Assembly: GCA_902494935.1 (NCBI GenBank)
Contig: CABUVH010000127.1
Location: forward strand, 1-5,432
Reading direction: 5' to 3'
From: an uncultured Collinsella sp.
GTDB taxonomy: Bacteria > Actinomycetota > Coriobacteriia > Coriobacteriales > Coriobacteriaceae
DNA: 5,432 nucleotides
Shown here: in pieces, positions 1 through 4,727 of the stretch
Layout of the letters: each line of letters opens with the position of its first letter
Position numbering within the stretch: position 1 is the first letter of the stretch
Made by a program: the position numbers and the translations under genes
The notes under the pieces: model-generated
Databases searched by the model: none
What the model saw: the letters and a program-made list of their open reading frames with translations, nothing else
Told to the model about the DNA's origin: nothing

Positions 1-1
1 C

Positions 2-166
2 GGCGGCGTGCACGAAGTGAGTTTCTTTGGCCAGGGCGAGGAGGTCACGCTCACCCACCGCGCCACGAGCCGTCAGATCTTTGTCAACGGCGCCTTGGCA
101 GCCGCGCAGAAGCTCGTCACCCGCGAACCCGGCTTCTATACGTTCGACCAGGTCATGTTCGCCTAA
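2..166 (+). CDS. dapB: 4-hydroxy-tetrahydrodipicolinate reductase, C-terminal 54 residues (5' end outside the window)
   Basis: The frame is open from the left edge to a TAA at 164-166 and encodes the last 54 residues of a DapB-type reductase. DapB reduces 4-hydroxy-tetrahydrodipicolinate to tetrahydrodipicolinate with NAD(P)H in the cytoplasmic lysine/diaminopimelate pathway. The visible part has the family's C-terminal signature: a GVHEVSFFG strand, then GEEVTLTHRATSR (residues 12-24 of the fragment), where the E-x-x-x-x-T-H-R-A-x-S-R pattern is typical of the tetramerising substrate domain. After that come an ALAAAQKLV helix and a closing EPGFYTFDQVMF. The N-terminal Rossmann domain and catalytic histidines lie outside the window. 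It sits 39 nt upstream of dapH on the same strand, which supports an operon and agrees with the assignment, since the DapB product is the DapH substrate. The fragment is short but the motif string is characteristic. Confidence 0.88.
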   Translation, partial: GGVHEVSFFGQGEEVTLTHRATSRQIFVNGALAAAQKLVTREPGFYTFDQVMFA

Positions 167-190
167 CCAGTTATCTACCGTACCCACGCA

Positions 191-196
191 AAGGAG
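191..196 (+). promoter_or_regulatory. Ribosome-binding site of dapH
   Basis: AAGGAG lies 9 nt before the ATG at 206. It supports that ATG over the downstream in-frame Met7 codon, which has no comparable site. Confidence 0.75.
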
Positions 197-205
197 AAAC
201 AGCAT

Positions 206-925
206 ATGAGTAACGCAGCCGAGATGGATGCGCAGGAGATTATCAACTACATCGCCACCGCGCCTAAAAAGACGCCCGTCAAGCTGTATGTGCGCGAGAA
301 GCCCGGCATGAAGGTTGCCTGGGGCGATGCGCATGTCTACGGCGGCCGTCGTGGCAAGACCGTCTTTGGCGACTGGGAAGAGCTCAAGGCCATCCTCGAT
401 GCCAATGGCGACTCCATCGACTACTACGACGTCGAGAATGATTGCCGCAACTCCGCCGTCCCCATGCTCGACCTTAAGGGCATCAACGCCCGCATCGAGC
501 CGGGCGCGATCATCCGCGACCGCGTCGAGATCGGCGACCGCGCCGTCATCATGATGGGCGCCATCATCAACATCGGCTCCGTCATTGGCGAAGGCTCTAT
601 GATTGATATGGGCGCCGTGCTGGGCGGCCGCGCAACCGTGGGCAAGAACTGCCACATCGGCGCCGGCACCGTACTGGCAGGCGTCGTTGAGCCCGCCAGC
701 GCCACGCCCGTCATCATCGAGGACGATGTCATGATCGGCGCCAACGCCGTGGTCCTGGAAGGCGTACGCGTGGGCAAGGGTGCTGTCGTTGCCGCCGGCG
801 CCGTGTGCGTCGAGGACGTCCCCGCCGGTGCCGTCGTGGCCGGTGTCCCCGCCCGCGTCATCAAGATGCGCGATGAGAAGACCGACAGCAAGACCGGTCT
901 CGAAGAGGGCCTGCGCAAGCTGTAG
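206..925 (+). CDS. dapH: 2,3,4,5-tetrahydropyridine-2,6-dicarboxylate N-acetyltransferase (DapH)
   Basis: This complete 239-residue protein is about the length of Bacillus subtilis DapH/YkuQ (about 236). It should transfer an acetyl group from acetyl-CoA to tetrahydrodipicolinate, giving N-acetyl-2-amino-6-oxopimelate, in the acetylase branch of lysine/diaminopimelate synthesis. Residues 10-90 form the DapH-specific N-terminal domain, including EIINYIATAPKKTPVKLYV and the VENDCRNSAVPMLDL segment that leads into the repeats. Residues 95-215 are a left-handed beta-helix of hexapeptide repeats, with ARIEPGAIIRD, IMMGAIINIGSVIGEG, GGRATVGKNCHIGAGTVLAG, VMIGANAVVLEG and VVAGVPARVIK. The IIRDRVEIGD and MIDMGAVLGGRATVG blocks separate it from the succinyl-type DapD. 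As a hexapeptide enzyme it probably works as a trimer in the cytoplasm. The start is set by AAGGAG at 191-196. It follows dapB by 39 nt and is probably cotranscribed with it. The product is fully intact. Confidence 0.95.
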   Translation: MSNAAEMDAQEIINYIATAPKKTPVKLYVREKPGMKVAWGDAHVYGGRRGKTVFGDWEELKAILDANGDSIDYYDVENDCRNSAVPMLDLKGINARIEPGAIIRDRVEIGDRAVIMMGAIINIGSVIGEGSMIDMGAVLGGRATVGKNCHIGAGTVLAGVVEPASATPVIIEDDVMIGANAVVLEGVRVGKGAVVAAGAVCVEDVPAGAVVAGVPARVIKMRDEKTDSKTGLEEGLRKL

Positions 926-926
926 A

Positions 927-956
927 AGTTACGCGGTTTTACCAAACCGCGTAACT
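927..956 (+). terminator. Perfect 13-bp hairpin just after dapH, terminator-like but lacking a U-tract
   Basis: The arms 927-939 (AGTTACGCGGTTT) and 944-956 are exact reverse complements around a 4-nt TACC loop, starting 1 nt after the dapH stop codon. Its place at the end of the dap genes suggests a 3' end or RNA-stabilising hairpin. The bases after it (AGTCGACGC) contain no T-run, so it is not a textbook Rho-independent terminator. Neither strand provides a T-tract. Confidence 0.5.
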
Positions 957-966
957 AGTCGACGCT

Positions 967-1070
967 GCAAACGACCCAGAGCGGCAATCTGACGTTCAAT
1001 CGTCGCGCATGACCAGAAGGTCAATGTCCTCCTCTTTCACGTCACCTTGCTCGCTCTGGGTCGTTTTCGC
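967..1070. repeat. Nested inverted-repeat element in the convergent intergenic gap, possible structured RNA or repeat unit
   Basis: The outer arms 969-983 (AAACGACCCAGAGCG) and 1052-1066 are 15-bp exact reverse complements, and GC/GC pairs at 967-968 and 1069-1070 can extend them past a 2-nt bulge. Inside, TGACGT (990-995) pairs exactly with ACGTCA (1039-1044). Inside that, TGACC (1010-1014) pairs with GGTCA (1019-1023) around an AGAA loop. The three concentric stems would give one long folded RNA on either strand. No transposase, tRNA or known riboswitch signature is visible. It could be a dispersed intergenic repeat, a MITE-like remnant or a non-coding RNA; the sequence alone does not decide between them. 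Confidence 0.5.
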
Positions 1071-1097
1071 TGGCGTATGCTCAACCTGTAGCGTAAT
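996..1097 (-). other. Startless 33-codon open frame inside the inverted-repeat element (possible gene-tail remnant)
   Basis: Between in-frame TGA codons at 1100-1098 and 998-996 the minus strand reads 33 sense codons with no ATG at the front. The end reads VKEEDIDLLVMRDD, an acidic, coding-looking string. The only conventional start is an internal GTG, which would give 14 residues ending in that string; no good ribosome-binding site precedes it. It overlaps the inner and right arms of the 967-1070 element. It could be the decayed tail of a gene, or a chance frame in a conserved RNA element. I do not recognise a protein family and assign no function. Confidence 0.2.
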
Positions 1098-1109
1098 TCA
1101 GCCCCAAGT

Positions 1110-1147
1110 AAAAAGGCCGAAGCCCTCATCCGAGGCTTCGGCCTTTG
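1110..1147 (-). terminator. Rho-independent terminator of the NA37-family gene
   Basis: Arms 1112-1124 (AAAGGCCGAAGCC) and 1134-1146 are perfect 13-bp reverse complements with a 9-nt loop. On the minus strand the stem is followed by five T residues (complement of 1114-1110), starting about 25 nt after the stop codon of the minus-strand gene. On the + strand the stem runs into TTTGCTTTG, so it may also stop leftover transcription from the dap side. Confidence 0.85.
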
Positions 1148-1171
1148 CTTTGCCTGCAGTTCAAGCGCAGT

Positions 1172-2176
1172 TTATCGATTCTCAATTGACCCGATATTCT
1201 TGAGCTCGATGGAGATGAGGCCGTTGGGCTCGTTGACGAACTCGATGTACTCGGAGTTCGAACCCATCTCGGCCGGGAAGCTGATCTCGATACCCGTGTC
1301 GGTACGAATCTTGTGATTGCGTACGGCCGCGCGTTCGACCTGCTTGCGCTCCACGGGCACGCGCTCAGGCACCTTCTCCTCGGTCAGCGCCGCGCGCACG
1401 CTCTCCTTGATAACCGGTTCGTCCTCAAAGACCTCATCGACGATATCCCAAGGCGGCAGCTCCTCGTCATCCTCAACCTTCTCGGCAACGGCAGCCTTAA
1501 CCTTAGCGAGCGCTACAGCCGTGTTGGCACCGTGCTCCTCGGCGACTTCCTCGACCACACGCGTCACGGTGTCGATGACCTCCTTGCCCGATACGCCCGT
1601 GTCGCACTGCAGCAGGCCATCGGGGATAAGCATACGGTCCTCGCCGGCAATCTTGCGCTTCTTGTCCACGTAGCCGATCTCCATGGTACTCGCGCGCACG
1701 ATGGCATAGCTCGGCACCTTTTGCGAGGGGTTCGGCAGAATGGCGTAGTGGCGCGCGATGTCGTTGCGCACCTCCCCCTCCTCGCGGCCCACTTCGTGCA
1801 TAAAAGCCTGCTTGGAGCCCAGCAGCATCACGGCAAACCAGCGGGCATCCTCATCGTCGTCAAAATCGGCCACGAGCACGTCGGTGGACTCGGCTTTCTC
1901 GGCTTTGGTGAGCTCGGAGGAGATAAACTCCGCAATCTGCTGCGACAGGTCCACGAACTCGCGCTCGCCAAAGAAATAGCCCTTGAGCTCGCCGCCAAAC
2001 GCAGAGTTCTCGGCAAACGTGGCGCGTTTATTGTCGGCCGAGGTGCGTGCGCGGCGCAGATGCGTGGTCACGAAGTTGCGCACGGTACGGCTCTCGATAT
2101 CGAGCTCGCGCTGACTCATGACGTTGACGGCAGAGTCAAAGTCCAGGATATGCAGAATCGCATGATTGATTTTCAT
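1172..2176 (-). CDS. Nucleoid-associated protein, NA37/NdpA (YejK-like) family
   Basis: This 334-residue protein belongs to the family of E. coli YejK/NdpA (PF04245, about 335 residues). Those proteins were found bound to the nucleoid, and their biochemical role is poorly defined. The family start KINHAILHILDF is present at once, and the C-terminus has the typical block HKIRTDTGIEISFP followed by YIEFVNEPNGLISIELKNI. Between them are GYFFGEREFVDLSQQIAEF, an acidic ADFDDDEDARWFAVMLLGSK segment, and a charged stretch rich in Glu, Asp and Lys about 90 residues before the end. No signal peptide or membrane segment is seen. An ATG three codons upstream (2185) is also in frame. I prefer 2176 because CGGA sits 9 nt before it while touching the upstream ATG, and because the family starts there. 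It lies downstream of the DUF2974 gene with about a 110-nt gap containing a candidate promoter, and has its own terminator. Confidence 0.9.
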   Translation of the reverse strand: MKINHAILHILDFDSAVNVMSQRELDIESRTVRNFVTTHLRRARTSADNKRATFAENSAFGGELKGYFFGEREFVDLSQQIAEFISSELTKAEKAESTDVLVADFDDDEDARWFAVMLLGSKQAFMHEVGREEGEVRNDIARHYAILPNPSQKVPSYAIVRASTMEIGYVDKKRKIAGEDRMLIPDGLLQCDTGVSGKEVIDTVTRVVEEVAEEHGANTAVALAKVKAAVAEKVEDDEELPPWDIVDEVFEDEPVIKESVRAALTEEKVPERVPVERKQVERAAVRNHKIRTDTGIEISFPAEMGSNSEYIEFVNEPNGLISIELKNIGSIENR

Positions 2177-2214
2177 ATACGGCATTCCGTTCTAGATCGA
2201 TTTCGGCACGAACC

Positions 2215-2220
2215 AGTATA
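2215..2220 (-). promoter_or_regulatory. Candidate -10 element for the NA37-family gene
   Basis: On the minus strand TATACT lies about 39 nt before the chosen start codon, giving a predicted leader of roughly 30 nt. No good -35 hexamer is found at 16-18 nt upstream, so the call rests on the -10 match and its position. Confidence 0.4.
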
Positions 2221-2251
2221 GCGGTCGAGCTCACCCCACGTGCATCAAAGG

Positions 2252-2284
2252 TTGGCGCATCGGGGACAGGTTGCTTTGCACCAA
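2252..2284. repeat. Palindromic repeat, copy 1 (3' side of the DUF2974 gene)
   Basis: TTGGCGCA (2252-2259) and TGCACCAA (2277-2284) are inverted with one mismatch around a 17-nt spacer. The segment 2267-2284, CAGGTTGCTTTGCACCAA, matches 3493-3510 at 17 of 18 positions in the same orientation. It begins 3 nt after the DUF2974 stop codon. There is no T-tract on the minus side, so it is not a standard terminator. Confidence 0.6.
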
Positions 2285-2287
2285 TGG

Positions 2288-3448
2288 CTAGCGCAGGAGC
2301 TCGGACTGCCAAGCCTCGAGCTGTTCTGCCAAACTCTTGCCGGCAGCGGGCATGTCGATCTGAGGGCGTTTGGGCAGCAGCGCACATTTAAGGATTGCCG
2401 CAATGGTCTGCGAGACAAAACGACGCGTATCCTTGTCAAAGCCTTGCGCAGCCTGGAGCATCACGGGTAGGCTCTCGCGCAGATTCCCAGCGATATCCGC
2501 AAACCGCTCAGCACCCGTAGCCTCAAACACGGAGAACAACGCATCTATAAAACGCTCGCGCTCGCTAGGCGACACTGCAAGCAGCATCTCGCGAATGGAA
2601 CCATCAACGTATCGAGCACCGGCAGACAGGCGCTCACAGTACACGAAGTCGCGACCATCAACCACCCAGCTAAAGGGATTGTGCTGCAGCAGGCTGAACT
2701 CGGTGCTCTCAACGATGGCATAGTCCTCCTGTGTCTCGAACATCATGCCAAAGATCGACGACCGAGGTAGCGTCTTGTCGATTCGACCGGAAAGATCGGC
2801 AAAGGCGTTGCCGTTCAGAAACTCCTCGACGAAGCCCGGACCATCATGGGAATACGCCCGTTCGATTCGCTCACGGGCGACATCGGAGCACATCGCCGCA
2901 CCGTACACCGCAAGGTTTCCACCCTTGGAATGACCTCCGCACAAAAGCGGCCCGTCAATCGCATCCGCCGCCTCGTCCACATAACGTGCCGCGGATTCCT
3001 GGGCCGGCACAGGACACCGGAACGCCATGTTAAAGTCCTCTTTCCAGCCCACAATCGTGCTGTCGGTCCCCCGGAAGGAAAGATAGCTAAACCCTGCCGG
3101 AAACCGAAACGCCATGGCTGCAAACTGCTCCGTCGCCACCACATCGCTCACGGCACGATAGCCGCAAACGTGCACGCCACGGTAGCGAGGACTTGCTGCC
3201 ACGGCCTCCAACAAGGCCCTGCTCCCCTCCGGGTCCCACAAGTCGTCAATCATGTCCCGGTAGCACTCGGCACGCAGCAGCTCGCGTACGTCTAGGCCCT
3301 GCCAGTTCGTCAGCTCCGCCATATCACCTGGCAAACGCAAATAGGACAACCACGCAAAGACCAGGCTATCCACCGCGCAGAACGGCCGCTCCTCAAACGG
3401 ATCAAACGCCGTCTGGACATAGGTCAAAAAATTAGGCGAATCCGACAT
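2288..3448 (-). CDS. DUF2974 (Mbeg1-like) alpha/beta-hydrolase-fold protein
   Basis: This 386-residue protein is of the DUF2974/Mbeg1-like family, which has the alpha/beta-hydrolase fold and is related to class 3 lipases. Natural substrates are largely unknown. The N-terminus carries the family block FAVDSL-like CAVDSLVFAWLSYL (about residues 25-38). FRGTD at 125-129 matches the lipase oxyanion-side strand. GGHSKGGNLA at 171-180 is the nucleophile elbow, with Ser174 as probable nucleophile in a G-x-S-x-G pattern. SHDGPGF follows at 200-206, and HNPFSW at 256-261 gives a candidate catalytic His256. The last 120 residues are helical and poorly conserved. No signal peptide or transmembrane helix is evident, so a cytoplasmic enzyme is likely. 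A strong GGGAGGG lies very close (2-3 nt) to the ATG; no better in-frame start exists. The gene has no obvious promoter outside the repeat in front of it, so it may be read from that repeat or by readthrough from ldh. Codon use is less biased than in the ldh gene. Confidence 0.85.
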   Translation of the reverse strand: MSDSPNFLTYVQTAFDPFEERPFCAVDSLVFAWLSYLRLPGDMAELTNWQGLDVRELLRAECYRDMIDDLWDPEGSRALLEAVAASPRYRGVHVCGYRAVSDVVATEQFAAMAFRFPAGFSYLSFRGTDSTIVGWKEDFNMAFRCPVPAQESAARYVDEAADAIDGPLLCGGHSKGGNLAVYGAAMCSDVARERIERAYSHDGPGFVEEFLNGNAFADLSGRIDKTLPRSSIFGMMFETQEDYAIVESTEFSLLQHNPFSWVVDGRDFVYCERLSAGARYVDGSIREMLLAVSPSERERFIDALFSVFEATGAERFADIAGNLRESLPVMLQAAQGFDKDTRRFVSQTIAAILKCALLPKRPQIDMPAAGKSLAEQLEAWQSELLR

Positions 3449-3464
3449 GGCCCTCCCATCAACT

Positions 3465-3510
3465 ATGGTGCATTGGGATGGTGCATTGGAGTCAGGTTAC
3501 TTTGCACCAA
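3465..3510. repeat. Palindromic repeat, copy 2, with a 13-bp tandem duplication (5' side of the DUF2974 gene)
   Basis: The 13-mers 3465-3477 (ATGGTGCATTGGG) and 3478-3490 (ATGGTGCATTGGA) are back-to-back and differ only in the last base. TGGTGCA at 3479-3485 pairs exactly with TGCACCA at 3503-3509 around a 17-nt loop. The 3493-3510 part matches copy 1 at 2267-2284. It fills the space between the ldh terminator and the DUF2974 ribosome-binding site. Confidence 0.6.
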
Positions 3511-3544
3511 AAAGGCGCCCGGGCCGTGTGGACCCGGACGCCTT
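3509..3544 (-). terminator. Rho-independent terminator of ldh
   Basis: The arms 3512-3525 and 3531-3544 pair at 12 of 14 positions (mismatches at 3518/3538 and 3524/3532) around a 5-nt loop, giving a very GC-rich stem. On the minus strand the stem leads into five T residues (complement of 3513-3509). It begins about 31 nt after the ldh stop codon. Its T-tract overlaps the last two bases of the palindromic repeat copy 2. Confidence 0.88.
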
Positions 3545-3575
3545 CATTGTAGCTTTTCGCTCTAGCGAGCTTGAT

Positions 3576-4526
3576 TTAGCAGGAAAAATCGACGCTGTCG
3601 ATGATGTCCTTGAGGGCCTTGGCGGAGACGGTGAGCTCATGCTGCTCGTCATCGTTCAGCGGCACGGGGACGCGGCAGACAACGCCGTCGCGGCCAACGA
3701 CGGTCGGCATGGAGATGGCAAGATCGGACAGGCCATACTCGCCCACCATGAGCGAGGAGACAGGCAGAACAGTCTGCTCATCGCGCATAACGGCGGTGCA
3801 GATGCGCTTGACGGCCATGGCGACGCCATAGTAGGTGGCGTGCTTCTTCTCGATGATGGTGTAGGCGGAGTTCTTGACGTCCTCGGCGATGCGCTTCTCG
3901 GCAGCCTCATGCTCCAGGTGGCCGTGAAGCTCGCAGAAGGTGTTCAGCGGAACGCCGGCAACCTGAGCGCTGGACCAAGCGACAAACTCGGAGTCGCCGT
4001 GCTCGCCCATGACATAGGCCTGGACATCGCGCGGGTCAACCTCGACGTGGGCACCAAGCATCTGCTGCAGGCGGCCGGTGTCGAGCACGGTGCCGGAACC
4101 GATGACGTGGCCCTCGGGCAGGCCGGACATCTTGATGGCGGCGTAGGTCAGAACATCGACCGGGTTGGAGACGATGAGCAGAATGCCGTCGAAGCCGGAC
4201 TTCTTAATCTCGGGAATAATGGACTTAAAGATGCTGACGTTCTTGTTGACCAGGTCCAGGCGGGTCTCACCGGGCTTCTGGGCAGCGCCAGCGGTGACGA
4301 CGATCATGGCGGCGTCGGCGACATCGGAATAATCGCCGGCGTAGATCTTCATCGGCTCGGCAAACGTCATGCCGTGCGCGATATCCAGGGCCTCACCCTC
4401 GGCACGGTTCTTGTCCACGTCGATGAGGACCATCTCGGAGAACAGACCACTCTGCATCAGTGCGAACGCCGAAGACGAACCAACGAAACCGCAGCCGACA
4501 ATAGCGACCTTCTTCTCGTTAACCAT
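3576..4526 (-). CDS. ldh: L-lactate dehydrogenase
   Basis: This complete 316-residue NAD-dependent enzyme interconverts pyruvate and L-lactate in the cytoplasm, regenerating NAD+ in fermentation; the family is usually 310-320 residues. The Rossmann motif GCGFVG is at 11-16, with Asp36 ending strand 2 as expected for NAD preference. The substrate loop AAQKPGETR has Gln83, the lactate-specific residue (classical Gln102; malate enzymes have Arg), and Arg89 (classical 109). SNPVDVLTY is at 120-128. LDTGR at 148-152 gives Asp149 and Arg152 (classical 168 and 171). GEHGDSE at 174-180 carries catalytic His176 (classical 195). The two residues that bind fructose-1,6-bisphosphate in allosteric bacterial enzymes (classical Arg173 and His188) are Gln154 and Gln169 here. 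The ATG at 4526 is chosen because GGGAG lies 6 nt before it and VAIVGCG starts at residue 7; a longer frame to 4604 would add 26 residues that run through the leader hairpins. It has its own leader and terminator, so it is probably monocistronic. Confidence 0.96.
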   Translation of the reverse strand: MVNEKKVAIVGCGFVGSSSAFALMQSGLFSEMVLIDVDKNRAEGEALDIAHGMTFAEPMKIYAGDYSDVADAAMIVVTAGAAQKPGETRLDLVNKNVSIFKSIIPEIKKSGFDGILLIVSNPVDVLTYAAIKMSGLPEGHVIGSGTVLDTGRLQQMLGAHVEVDPRDVQAYVMGEHGDSEFVAWSSAQVAGVPLNTFCELHGHLEHEAAEKRIAEDVKNSAYTIIEKKHATYYGVAMAVKRICTAVMRDEQTVLPVSSLMVGEYGLSDLAISMPTVVGRDGVVCRVPVPLNDDEQHELTVSAKALKDIIDSVDFSC

Positions 4527-4551
4527 TAGAAACTCCCATCTCTCTCCACAA

Positions 4552-4584
4552 ACAAGCCGCCCGGGAACGACCCGAGCGGCTTGT
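4552..4584 (-). promoter_or_regulatory. Strong hairpin in the ldh 5' leader, just upstream of the ribosome-binding site
   Basis: ACAAGCCGC (4552-4560) and GCGGCTTGT (4576-4584) are a perfect 9-bp inverted repeat. After one mismatch, CGGG (4562-4565) and CCCG (4571-4574) add 4 bp around a 5-nt loop. On the minus strand the stem is followed by GTTTGTGG, a weak T-rich tract, and the GGGAG ribosome-binding site is only about 14 nt further on. No promoter fits between hairpin and ATG, so the hairpin must be part of the ldh transcript, as an RNA-stabilising stem or a possible attenuator. Confidence 0.6.
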
Positions 4585-4589
4585 CGTAA

Positions 4590-4610
4590 TCCCAATACAT
4601 CCAATCGGGA
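4590..4610 (-). promoter_or_regulatory. Second, weaker hairpin at the probable 5' end of the ldh leader
   Basis: On the minus strand TCCCGAT and ATTGGGA form 7 pairs, one of them G-U, around a 7-nt loop. It begins near the transcription start predicted from the -10 element at 4616-4621. Its CCCGA can alternatively pair with TCGGG of the stronger hairpin at 4552-4584. Confidence 0.35.
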
Positions 4611-4615
4611 CTTTG

Positions 4616-4621
4616 ATTATG
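4616..4621 (-). promoter_or_regulatory. Candidate -10 element of the ldh promoter
   Basis: CATAAT on the minus strand lies about 90 nt before the ldh start, at the edge of an AT-richer stretch (about 4610-4727) that holds no gene. A T-rich run (GATTTTTGG) sits near the -35 position but is not a consensus hexamer. The predicted start of transcription is near 4609, giving a leader of about 83 nt. Confidence 0.4.
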
Positions 4622-4727
4622 CTCCTATTCGCAGCCAAAAATCGACCGTTTGCCGAAATTGTTTGCAGGATTCGTAAAATAACTGCACGAAATCGGTTTC
4701 GAGCTATTGACGAGCCAAAATACCTTT

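Noticed and set aside
424..945. Minus-strand open frame of 173 codons opposite dapH
   Set aside because: It is rich in Thr, Pro, Ser and Met, as expected from reading hexapeptide-repeat codons backwards; dapH on the + strand is unambiguous.
967..1070. tRNA or CRISPR-like array in the convergent gap
   Set aside because: The fold is one long rod with no cloverleaf or T-loop (GTTCRA) sequence in place, and there are no regularly spaced direct repeats.
1009..1203. + strand open frame of 64 codons starting inside the inverted-repeat element
   Set aside because: It runs through the nested stems and the terminator, lacks a ribosome-binding site, overlaps the NA37 gene end and has no recognisable protein character.
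1313..2221. Long + strand open frame (302 codons) opposite the NA37 gene
   Set aside because: It is the antisense of a well-matched NA37-family gene. The composition (rich in His, Leu, Arg) is typical of a shadow frame in high-GC DNA.
3447..4529. Long + strand open frame (360 codons) opposite ldh
   Set aside because: The minus strand holds an LDH with every catalytic motif. This frame starts in a repeat, crosses the ldh terminator and has low-complexity Gly/Asp/Val/Leu content.
4527..4604. N-terminal extension of LDH by 26 residues
   Set aside because: It would be translated from the leader hairpin region. The ATG at 4526 has a good ribosome-binding site and gives the family's usual N-terminus.
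4671..4691. TTCGT...ACGAA inverted repeat upstream of ldh as a Rex-type redox operator
   Set aside because: The arms are only 5 bp with an 11-nt spacer and do not match the TTGTGAA-N4-TTCACAA type consensus; it also lies 50 nt or more upstream of the predicted start of transcription.
4688..4701. CGAAA-TCGG-TTTCG hairpin as terminator of the aminotransferase
   Set aside because: The stem is just 5 bp and the following minus-strand bases are not a T-tract (AGTTATTTT comes after a gap), so the support is too weak.
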